5,118 bases of DNA from contig JAYTNF010000306.1 of NCBI GenBank assembly GCA_043748455.1, positions 1 to 5,118 of the forward strand, given 5' to 3'. Source of the stretch: JAAFKA01 sp043748455 (GTDB lineage: Bacteria; Bacteroidota; Bacteroidia; Cytophagales; Thermoflexibacteraceae). The stretch's first letter is position 1. Every line of letters starts with the position of its first letter. Both the position numbers and the translations under genes were made by a program. This document shows positions 1 through 5,081 of the stretch, in pieces. Below the pieces are notes generated by a model. The model saw only the letters and a program-made list of their open reading frames with translations, searched no databases and was not told the origin of the DNA.

Positions 1-844
1 CTGTAACCAAAGAAGCTGTTGGGTTTTCAAAAAATTCTGCCGCAAAATTTGGTATCAGTGGAATAATATCAGAAAAAAATTCTGCAAAAAACTGTTCAAC
101 TTCATGCGTTGTTTGTAAATTTTCAAAAGAAATCTCACCTTTAAAAGACAAAAATAATGTGCAGGTAAAACTTCCATCTAAATTCGGCAAGGCAATAAGC
201 ATAAAACTATTGCGAGGCCAAATATGAAGGGCATTTTTGCTTAATTGGTGTGTGTTATTTTTTGCTGGAATTGTCAATTCTTTATAACCATGTGCCAAAT
301 AATTTTGAGAATAATTAACAAGGTCTGTCTTAATCATTGCAGTTCTCAAAGCTGAAAAAGCACCATCAGAACCCAATAATAATTCTGTTTTTATAGTTTT
401 CTTCTCACCTGTTGCTGTGTGTTGCAATTCAATGCTATTATTTTGCAAGTTTACTTCTGTGCATTTTTGCTCAAAATGAATTTTGACATTTTCAAATTTC
501 TCTACTTCTGTTAGCAAAAATTCATTGAGTTTGGCACGTGAAACTGCATAAATACACTGCCCATTTTGACTATATGGTTGTGTTGTAATATTTCCCTTTA
601 CATCATGCATAGCTCTGTGAGTCATCGGAATACCAACAGTTTGCACTTTTTCAGCCAAACCAACACCACCCAAACCTCTCAAACCTCTGTTACTAAGTGC
701 CAAATTTATAGACCTACCAGATTCTGCACCTATTTTACGAAAATCTGACCTCTTTTCATAAATATTTATTTGGTAATCTTTTTTTGCAAGGTAAATTCCA
801 AGTAATGAACCAACTAAACCTGCCCCAAGTATGTCTATGTGCAT
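1..844 (-). CDS. kmo: Kynurenine 3-monooxygenase, N-terminal part (runs off left edge)
   Basis: FAD-dependent aromatic hydroxylase that converts L-kynurenine to 3-hydroxykynurenine with NADPH and O2, in the kynurenine route from tryptophan towards anthranilates or quinolinate/NAD. The ATG is at 844 and 281 residues are visible with no stop; the usual length is about 450, so the C-terminal third lies outside. Seen in the protein: the Rossmann GxGxxG at residues 7-12 (GAGLVG), the family signature GRSINLALSNRG at 43-54, Arg77 and Tyr91 at the positions of the kynurenine-carboxylate ligands Arg85 and Tyr99 of human KMO, the GSDG motif at 158-161, and HIWPRNSFMLIALPN followed by a SFTCTLF stretch at 207-231. 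These match KMO specifically rather than general FAD monooxygenases. The later GDAAH FAD motif and the C-terminal substrate ligands are not in the window. Transcription is divergent from hsp20. The reading frame is intact throughout. Confidence 0.95.
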   Translation of the reverse strand, partial: MHIDILGAGLVGSLLGIYLAKKDYQINIYEKRSDFRKIGAESGRSINLALSNRGLRGLGGVGLAEKVQTVGIPMTHRAMHDVKGNITTQPYSQNGQCIYAVSRAKLNEFLLTEVEKFENVKIHFEQKCTEVNLQNNSIELQHTATGEKKTIKTELLLGSDGAFSALRTAMIKTDLVNYSQNYLAHGYKELTIPAKNNTHQLSKNALHIWPRNSFMLIALPNLDGSFTCTLFLSFKGEISFENLQTTHEVEQFFAEFFSDIIPLIPNFAAEFFENPTASLVT

Positions 845-892
845 AAAATTATATGTTTATGTTTTGATTTTGATAACGACATTGCAAATTTG

Positions 893-981
893 TTTTGCTA
901 TTTTGAGCAAAGTGAAGAATCTGACATTATCACGTCAAAACCAATAATTCAGATTCTTTGCAAACTCAGAATGACAAAACA
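893..981. repeat. Dispersed inverted repeat, copy 1 (degenerate left arm)
   Basis: The right arm (949-980) reads TCAGATTCTTTGCAAACTCA followed by GAATGACAAAAC and matches the other copies well. The left arm (893-924) carries TGAGCAAAGTGAAGAATCTG but has TTTTGCTATTTTGAG where the others have TTTTGTCATTCTGAG. The central spacer (925-948) is 24 bases, against 9 and 3 in the other two-armed copies. Unlike the others, this copy lies between two divergent genes and so is not at the 3' end of a gene. It is a REP-like palindromic unit that has probably decayed. Confidence 0.75.
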
Positions 982-995
982 AAATAGCTAACCAA

Positions 996-1027
996 CAAAT
1001 TTACGACTAATCATTGAAAATTTACAA
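996..1027 (-). promoter_or_regulatory. Possible kmo promoter (TTG-N21-TAAATTTG)
   Basis: Read on the minus strand, TTG (1027-1025) is followed after 21 bases by TAAATTTG (1003-996). This fits the Bacteroidota pattern of a TTG-containing -33 element and a TAnnTTTG -7 element, and has the same spacing as the promoter proposed at 2907-2938. Use of this site would give kmo a leader of roughly 145 bases containing inverted-repeat copy 1. The call rests on short motifs in AT-rich DNA, so a chance match is quite possible. Confidence 0.35.
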
Positions 1028-1029
1028 TA

Positions 1030-1124
1030 ATTGTCATAGTTTTAGTATGACAATATTAGTATGCAAGCATAGTAATATGACAAAAAAATACTATGCAAGC
1101 ATAGTAATATGACATGATGTCATA
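1030..1124. repeat. Cluster of palindromes and direct repeats upstream of hsp20
   Basis: The heptamer TATGACA or its complement TGTCATA occurs five times in 93 bases: inverted at 1032 and 1118, direct at 1046, 1076 and 1108. A 22-base unit, ATGCAAGCATAGTAATATGA plus CA, is repeated exactly at 1061-1082 and 1093-1114 (period 32). Perfect inverted repeats are ATTGTCATA-N7-TATGACAAT (1030-1054), TACTATGC-AA-GCATAGTA (1089-1106) and TATGACAT-G-ATGTCATA (1108-1124); the first copy of the middle palindrome (1057-1074) has one mismatch. The cluster could be a multi-site operator for hsp20 or kmo, or a decayed small repeat. The sequence alone does not decide. Confidence 0.7.
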
Positions 1125-1247
1125 GAATTTAACCAAAATACCCATTGGTATTAAAATTGAGGATATATTATTATACTATAAATAAACAAGTTTTATATTC
1201 CTTATTTATAGCATTTGTTCGGTTATTCACAAAAACAACTTACTATT

Positions 1248-1697
1248 ATGTCATTCGTAAAACATTATTCAAATTTTCATAACACACCTGTTTTCAGTAA
1301 TGTGCTTGAAAATCTTTTTGGGAGAGATGTCATTACAAATTTTATTGGCAAAGAGATTTATAACATGCCACCTGCTAACATTGTTGAAACAAAAACATAT
1401 TTTCGTGTTGATTTGTTAGCTGCCGGTTTTCAAAAAGATAATTTTAAAGTTCAGGTTATTGAAAATCAATTAGTGATTTCAGTATCAACTGAAAAAGATG
1501 AAATGGCACCGAAAGAGAAATTTGTTCGCCAAGAGTTTAGTCAAATAGAGTTTAAACGTGCATTTACATTGCCAAACTCTGTAAAATTGGAAAACATGGA
1601 AGCAAAATACAGTAATGGTATATTATCTATCACAATTCCTAAAATGATTATTGCACCTTATAATGAGGAAAAAGGAATTTCGGTAGAGATTTTATAG
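1248..1697 (+). CDS. Small heat-shock protein, Hsp20/alpha-crystallin family
   Basis: A 149-residue cytoplasmic chaperone of the ATP-independent holdase type, which binds unfolding proteins in large oligomers and passes them to refolding chaperones. The N-terminal arm is about 40 residues and rich in Phe/Asn. The alpha-crystallin domain spans about 42-131, from PPANIVETKTYFRVDLLAAG to the family hallmark YSNGILSITIPK (121-132, the A-x-x-x-N-G-L-type motif), with FKRAFTLP (102-109) in between. The tail ends GISVEIL, which supplies an I-x-V/I-type motif used for oligomer assembly. I start at the ATG at 1248; an in-frame TTG at 1215 would add 11 residues but looks less likely. No Shine-Dalgarno is visible, only A/T-rich DNA before the ATG. 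The gene stands alone, divergent from kmo, and is followed by a strong hairpin. Its length is normal for the family. Confidence 0.95.
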   Translation: MSFVKHYSNFHNTPVFSNVLENLFGRDVITNFIGKEIYNMPPANIVETKTYFRVDLLAAGFQKDNFKVQVIENQLVISVSTEKDEMAPKEKFVRQEFSQIEFKRAFTLPNSVKLENMEAKYSNGILSITIPKMIIAPYNEEKGISVEIL

Positions 1698-1699
1698 AT

Positions 1700-1734
1700 A
1701 ATAAGGACATTTGTTTCTTGCAAATGTCCTTATT
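1700..1734 (+). terminator. Strong hairpin after hsp20, probable terminator
   Basis: A perfect 14-bp stem, AATAAGGACATTTG (1700-1713) pairing with CAAATGTCCTTATT (1721-1734), with a 7-base loop. It begins two bases after the hsp20 stop codon and lies between two convergent genes, so it may act on both strands. Neither side has an uninterrupted U-run directly after the stem; on the plus side only a loose T-rich stretch follows (1735-1757). Confidence 0.8.
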
Positions 1735-1781
1735 GCTGTTATTTCTTGAGATTTTTTGCACAAAATTATTTTGTTAGCATT

Positions 1782-2042
1782 TTATGGCTTTATTTCCTCA
1801 TAATCCACATATTCTCCGCCATTATCCTTATTTTTTTGATAATTTTCAGTTTGAGAATTTTTATAAAAAACAGTTGTATTGTTATATTCTTTGGTAGCAA
1901 AACCTTGAGCTTTGGCATCTTGTTTCTTAATTTCCTTGTCTAATTGCCTACCTAAAAGCCATAAAGCGAAGCTGAAAATTTGTGTTGAAAAACGGCTTAA
2001 CAGGAATAAAACAGCCGCCGAAACCAAAATAAATTTTATCAT
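1782..2042 (-). CDS. DUF4834-like small membrane protein
   Basis: An 86-residue protein with one hydrophobic, probably membrane-spanning segment at about 3-30 (from KFILVSAAVLFLLS to FALWLL). A basic stretch follows (GRQLDKEIKK, 31-40), then a polar, Asn/Lys-rich linker, and the tail GEYVDYEEIKP (76-86). A short membrane anchor, disordered linker and C-terminal GEYVD(Y/F)EE is the pattern I associate with the DUF4834 family of Bacteroidota; its function is unknown. The positive charges after the segment suggest that the tail is cytoplasmic. It lies downstream of, and on the same strand as, the nuclease-like gene, 151 bases away with an inverted repeat between, so co-transcription is doubtful. 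The ATG at 2042 is the natural start. The family call comes from remembered sequence patterns, not a search. Confidence 0.7.
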   Translation of the reverse strand: MIKFILVSAAVLFLLSRFSTQIFSFALWLLGRQLDKEIKKQDAKAQGFATKEYNNTTVFYKNSQTENYQKNKDNGGEYVDYEEIKP

Positions 2043-2103
2043 AAAAGTTTGTAATAAATATGAAATATGATTTATAAAATATGAAATTACCTATTTGTTA
2101 TTC

Positions 2104-2168
2104 TGTCATTCTGAGCTTACGAAGAATCTGAAATACTATATCAGATTCTTCGCAAGTTCAGAATGACA
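2104..2168. repeat. Dispersed inverted repeat, copy 2
   Basis: Two 28-base arms (2104-2131 and 2141-2168) are complementary with two mismatches around a 9-base spacer. The left arm starts TGTCATTCTGAGCTTACGAA and ends GAATCTGA. Weaker complementarity extends outwards through the flanking ATTTGTT-type sequence (about 2092-2178). The repeat begins 25 bases beyond the stop of the nuclease-like gene (2194) and lies 61 bases upstream of the DUF4834-like start. It could form a terminator or mRNA-end structure for the former. Confidence 0.9.
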
Positions 2169-2193
2169 AAAAACAAATAATTTTGTTATCAAA

Positions 2194-2838
2194 TCAATCT
2201 TTGCAATATAGCAATTTTACGATTTGCAAATGTTTATAAATAAGTTTTAAGGTGTCAATTTCCAAACAATCAAATTGCTTTGAAACATAGAAAAAGTAAT
2301 TTCCGTTTGTCTCTTTTTCTAAAATACAAAAACGCCAATTTTGCCCAATAATATAAGCACCCCTCATAATATTGACTTGATTTAGTGCCGTTGCAGCCAA
2401 AAGTTCTGCTAAAAGTTGGTCTTCTACATCTTTATCAGCTTGGGTCGGCTTAAATTCTTGTATGAAAAAATATGGTTTTTCAGGTTCTTTTATACCACTT
2501 GCCACCATATAATCTGCAAATCCGTTAAGAATTACTCCGTTTACTTCTGCTTTTAAACTTGCATGATAGAAATCTTGAATATAATGATTTGGAAAATTTA
2601 CTTTATCTAAAATAAAAGCTATAAACTTCATTTTTAAATCCTCTTCGGAGTAGGAAGGCAAATAAAGATGATGTTTTTCTATTAATTCCTTAAAAAAAAT
2701 AGTTTCCGATGCCTTAATTTTATAAGGTGTTGTAAACCATTCTTTAAATTTATTGGAGTTATCAGCTTTGGTTAATGGAACAATTTTTGTGATCTCCGAA
2801 AATTTAATAGACGAAAAATTATATTGTAGTTTTTCCAT
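2194..2838 (-). CDS. Uncharacterised protein with PD-(D/E)XK nuclease-like motifs
   Basis: A 214-residue soluble protein with no signal peptide or membrane segment. The core looks like a PD-(D/E)XK nuclease fold: LNGFADYMVA (104-113) supplies a candidate catalytic Asp109, the strand YFFIQEFKP (123-131) gives the E-x-K pair Glu128/Lys130, and the following helix DVEDQLLAELLAA (137-149) carries Gln141, as in many members. GAYIIGQNWRFCIL (160-173) continues as the expected beta-strand region. I recall similar short proteins with GFxDYM...QEFKP motifs annotated as hypothetical in Bacteroidota, but I cannot name a family. No methylase, helicase or toxin-antitoxin partner is adjacent, so a restriction or defence role is not supported. 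The start is the ATG at 2838; an in-frame TTG at 2856 would add six residues. Transcribed divergently from the trans-sulfuration gene. The fold is inferred from motifs only. Confidence 0.65.
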   Translation of the reverse strand: MEKLQYNFSSIKFSEITKIVPLTKADNSNKFKEWFTTPYKIKASETIFFKELIEKHHLYLPSYSEEDLKMKFIAFILDKVNFPNHYIQDFYHASLKAEVNGVILNGFADYMVASGIKEPEKPYFFIQEFKPTQADKDVEDQLLAELLAATALNQVNIMRGAYIIGQNWRFCILEKETNGNYFFYVSKQFDCLEIDTLKLIYKHLQIVKLLYCKD

Positions 2839-2869
2839 AATTGTAAATTTTAGCAACTTCTATCTATCG

Positions 2870-2877
2870 CAAAGTTA
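2870..2877 (-). promoter_or_regulatory. Possible -7 box (TAACTTTG) for the nuclease-like gene
   Basis: On the minus strand, TAACTTTG matches the Bacteroidota TAnnTTTG -7 box and lies 31 bases upstream of the ATG at 2838. No TTG occurs at the expected -33 position, so this is a half-match. The same octamer is found on the opposite strand at 2931-2938. Confidence 0.45.
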
Positions 2878-2906
2878 GTACAAATATTTTTTCTTTTATC
2901 GTTTTA

Positions 2907-2938
2907 TTGATACATTTCCAGAAAAAAACATAACTTTG
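2907..2938 (+). promoter_or_regulatory. Promoter of the trans-sulfuration gene (TTG-N21-TAACTTTG)
   Basis: TTG at 2907-2909 and TAACTTTG at 2931-2938 are 21 bases apart and match the Bacteroidota -33/-7 pattern. Transcription would begin around 2944-2947, leaving a leader of about 20 bases before the ATG at 2967. There is no room for a riboswitch, and no Shine-Dalgarno sequence is seen. Confidence 0.65.
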
Positions 2939-2966
2939 TGCCAAAATTCTAAACCAATTTACACAC

Positions 2967-4115
2967 ATGAAATTTGGCACAAAAGCAATTCACGCAGGCG
3001 TAGAACCTGACCCAACCACAGGAGCTATAATGACTCCAATTTATCAAACTTCAACATACGTGCAAGCATCACCTGGGAAACACAAAGGTTATGAGTATGC
3101 TCGTACTCAAAATCCGACCCGCAATGCCTTGCAAAACGCATTAGCAGCTCTTGAAAATGGTCGTTATGGCTTTTGTTTTTCTTCGGGAATGGGTGCAACA
3201 GATACAGTTATTAAATTATTGCAACCAAATGATGAAGTGATTTGCTCAAATGATTTGTATGGTGGAACTTACCGTATTTTCACAAAAGTTTTTGCAAAAT
3301 ATGGTATCAAATTTCATTTTGTTGATATGAGTGATGCCTCAACAGTTGAGCAATATATTAACGAAAATACCAAAATGATTTGGGTAGAAACTCCTACAAA
3401 TCCATTATTGAATATTGTTGATATTAAAAAAGTTGCTAAAATTGCAAAAAAATACCCTAATATTATTGTAACAATAGACAATACTTTTGCAACACCTTAT
3501 AATCAAACGCCATTAGATTTGGGTGCTACTATTGTTGTTCATTCTGTAACAAAATATTTGGCAGGACATTCTGATGTGGTTATGGGTGCAATTATTGTCA
3601 ATGACGAAACTTTGGCAGAACAAATTGCATTTTTGCAAAATTCTTGCGGTGCTGTTCCAGGTCCCCAAGACTGTTTTTTAGCATTAAGAGGCATTAAAAC
3701 TTTGCACATACGCATGAAAGCACATGCAAAAAATGCGGAAAAAGTCGCAAAATTCCTTAAAAAACATAGCAAAATAGAAAGAGTTTATTACCCAGGTTTT
3801 GCTTCACACCCAAATCATACAGTTGCGGCAAAGCAAATGGCAACTTATGGAGGTATGATTTCTTTCACTTTAAAAGATGATAATGTTGCAACCGCAATTC
3901 GTGTAATGGAAAACTTAAAATATTTTGCTTTGGCAGAATCATTAGGTGGCGTTGAATCATTGGTTGGACACCCAGCAACGATGACTCACGCAAGTATTCC
4001 GAAGGAAGAACGTGAAAAAAATGGTTTGAAAGATTCGCTAATTCGTTTAAGTGTAGGTATAGAAGATATTGAAGATTTGTTAGCGGATTTGGCACAAGCA
4101 TTAGAACAAGTGTAA
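2967..4115 (+). CDS. Cystathionine gamma-synthase / gamma-lyase family PLP enzyme
   Basis: A complete 382-residue cytosolic enzyme of the Cys/Met-metabolism PLP family, fold type I, usually a homotetramer. Visible active-site residues: Lys196 in HSVTKYLAGHSD (Schiff base), Asp171 in TIDNTFATPY (pyridine nitrogen), Tyr44 and Arg46 in YEYARTQNPTRN (phosphate contact from the neighbouring subunit), SSGMGAT (72-78), Tyr98 in NDLYGGTYR, Asn145 in ETPTNP, and Arg360 in LIRLSVGIED (substrate carboxylate). The segment LAESLGGVESLV...HPATMTHASIP (322-345) is shared by gamma-synthases (cysteine plus activated homoserine to cystathionine; metB) and gamma-lyases (cystathionine to cysteine, 2-oxobutyrate and ammonia). 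Motifs alone do not separate these, so I give no symbol. No other methionine or cysteine gene is adjacent. It has its own promoter-like sequence and an inverted repeat just after the stop. Length is typical. Confidence 0.93.
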   Translation: MKFGTKAIHAGVEPDPTTGAIMTPIYQTSTYVQASPGKHKGYEYARTQNPTRNALQNALAALENGRYGFCFSSGMGATDTVIKLLQPNDEVICSNDLYGGTYRIFTKVFAKYGIKFHFVDMSDASTVEQYINENTKMIWVETPTNPLLNIVDIKKVAKIAKKYPNIIVTIDNTFATPYNQTPLDLGATIVVHSVTKYLAGHSDVVMGAIIVNDETLAEQIAFLQNSCGAVPGPQDCFLALRGIKTLHIRMKAHAKNAEKVAKFLKKHSKIERVYYPGFASHPNHTVAAKQMATYGGMISFTLKDDNVATAIRVMENLKYFALAESLGGVESLVGHPATMTHASIPKEEREKNGLKDSLIRLSVGIEDIEDLLADLAQALEQV

Positions 4116-4125
4116 ATTAAATCAT

Positions 4126-4186
4126 TTTGTCATTCTGAGTTTGTGAAGAATCTGGGTCAGATTCTTCGCAAACTCAGAATGACAAA
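4126..4186. repeat. Dispersed inverted repeat, copy 3; probable terminator of the trans-sulfuration gene
   Basis: The cleanest copy. Two 29-base arms (4126-4154, 4158-4186) are complementary except at one position, which would form a G-U pair in RNA, around a 3-base spacer. The left arm starts TTTGTCATTCTGAGTTTGTG and ends AAGAATCTG. It begins 10 bases after the stop at 4115, and the next ATG on the same strand is at 4219. The transcript would form a very stable hairpin. Only a short T-run follows, so it may terminate weakly or mainly protect the mRNA end. Confidence 0.92.
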
Positions 4187-4218
4187 TTTCAGTATCATAT
4201 TTTCATACTAACTTCTTC

Positions 4219-5061
4219 ATGAAAAAAATTATTTCCTTTTTTTTATTTTTATTTTTTCAATTTGTAATTTTAGTTTCACCAAGCTATTCACAAAATACAA
4301 TTAGCGACAGTATTATTAAAAATATCTCAAATAATGAACCTAAGGTTTATTTGTTTTGGGGTTATAATCGTGAATTTTACTCGCCAAGTACCATTCATTT
4401 TAAAAATACCACAACAGATAACTATGATTTTACTTTCATAGATGCAAAAGCTATTGATAGACCTGATTTTCAAGATATTTTTGCAGTTGGTGGCTTAACT
4501 GTGCCGCAATTTAATATGCACTTAGGCTATCTTTTTGGTGGAAAACGTAATTTAGGTATTGAATTTAGCTGGGACCATCTTAAATATTTGGTTTCAGATA
4601 ATCAAATGATTCATGTGCGTGGACAAATACGAGGCAATAAAATAGATAAAGATACCTTAGTTACGCCAGATTTTGTGCATTTACAACACACAAATGGCAA
4701 TAATTATATGATGTTAAGTATTGTAAAAAAACTAAATATTTATAAAAAGAAGCATATTGAAATCAGTGCATTATCAAAATTTGGAGCAGGTGTATTAGCT
4801 TCTTATACCATTTCATCAGTTTTAGGAAACTATGATAATGGTCGTTTTCGTTTTCATGGCTTTGTAACTGCAGCTGGATTAGATTTGAGAGTAGATTTAT
4901 ACAAATATTTTTTCTTACAAATGGGCTTACAGTTAGCTTATGCAGATTATACTACCATTGAATTAGGTTACGACCATGTAGGACGTGCAGAACACGATTT
5001 TTATTCTGCTCAAACCATGCTTGGATTTGGTTTGAATATTCCTACTTCGAAACGGAAGTAA
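4219..5061 (+). CDS. Secreted protein, probable outer-membrane beta-barrel
   Basis: A 280-residue protein I cannot assign to a named family. Residues 1-24 form a signal peptide: Lys2-Lys3, then a Phe/Leu-rich core, then SPSYS before Gln25-Asn26, a junction typical of Bacteroidota exported proteins. No lipobox Cys is present. The mature part has alternating hydrophobic/polar stretches rich in Tyr, Phe and Gly that look like transmembrane beta-strands, for example PKVYLFWGYNREFY, FNMHLGYLFGGKRNLGIEFSW, FFLQMGLQLAYADY and the final TMLGFGLNIP. The last strand is followed by a short basic tail, TSKRK, rather than ending on an aromatic residue, which is slightly unusual for a barrel. The start ATG at 4219 is fixed by the signal peptide. 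It follows the trans-sulfuration gene by 103 bases with an inverted repeat between. I see no clear promoter. A porin or surface-structure role is inference only. Confidence 0.75.
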   Translation: MKKIISFFLFLFFQFVILVSPSYSQNTISDSIIKNISNNEPKVYLFWGYNREFYSPSTIHFKNTTTDNYDFTFIDAKAIDRPDFQDIFAVGGLTVPQFNMHLGYLFGGKRNLGIEFSWDHLKYLVSDNQMIHVRGQIRGNKIDKDTLVTPDFVHLQHTNGNNYMMLSIVKKLNIYKKKHIEISALSKFGAGVLASYTISSVLGNYDNGRFRFHGFVTAAGLDLRVDLYKYFFLQMGLQLAYADYTTIELGYDHVGRAEHDFYSAQTMLGFGLNIPTSKRK

Positions 5062-5081
5062 ATTGATATACTAATATTGTT

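Larger units (their letters stand above)
845..1247. other. Intergenic regulatory region between divergent kmo and hsp20
   Basis: This 403-base stretch contains no credible gene. It holds three things, listed separately: a degenerate copy of the dispersed inverted repeat (893-981), a possible kmo promoter on the minus strand (996-1027), and a cluster of palindromes and direct repeats (1030-1124). The remaining 120 bases before hsp20 are very AT-rich. I find no exact TAnnTTTG box there; the nearest is TAGCATTTG at 1209-1217, which has one extra spacer base, so the hsp20 promoter is not assigned. Confidence 0.8.

Noticed and set aside
566..748. Open reading frame of 60 codons on the plus strand
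   Set aside because: It lies wholly antisense to kmo, whose frame is unmistakable, and its product is a Ser/Thr-rich string with no domain character.
893..981. Insertion-sequence terminal inverted repeats
   Set aside because: Only 24 bases lie between the arms and no transposase is encoded; the same arms recur as compact hairpins at the other sites, which fits a REP-like unit better.
1061..1114. CRISPR-like pair of repeats
   Set aside because: There are only two exact 22-base units with a 10-base gap, far shorter than a spacer, and no cas gene is nearby.
1215..1247. Longer hsp20 starting from TTG at 1215
   Set aside because: It adds 11 residues from a rare start codon, while the ATG at 1248 gives a normal family length.
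1746..1943. Plus-strand frame encoding a very hydrophobic 65-residue peptide
   Set aside because: It is the antisense shadow of the DUF4834-like gene; its Ile/Phe richness comes from reading the complement of Lys/Asn-rich codons.
2194..2838. Restriction-modification or other defence system
   Set aside because: A nuclease-like fold alone is not enough; no methyltransferase, helicase, specificity subunit or antitoxin is adjacent.
3539..4101. Two minus-strand frames (3539-3772 and 3865-4101)
   Set aside because: Both are opposite the well-conserved trans-sulfuration enzyme and show no independent protein features.
5043..5060. Six-bp hairpin (TACTTC/GAAGTA) at the end of the outer-membrane gene
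   Set aside because: It is short, overlaps the coding end and stop, and has no following T-run, so it is not supported as a terminator.
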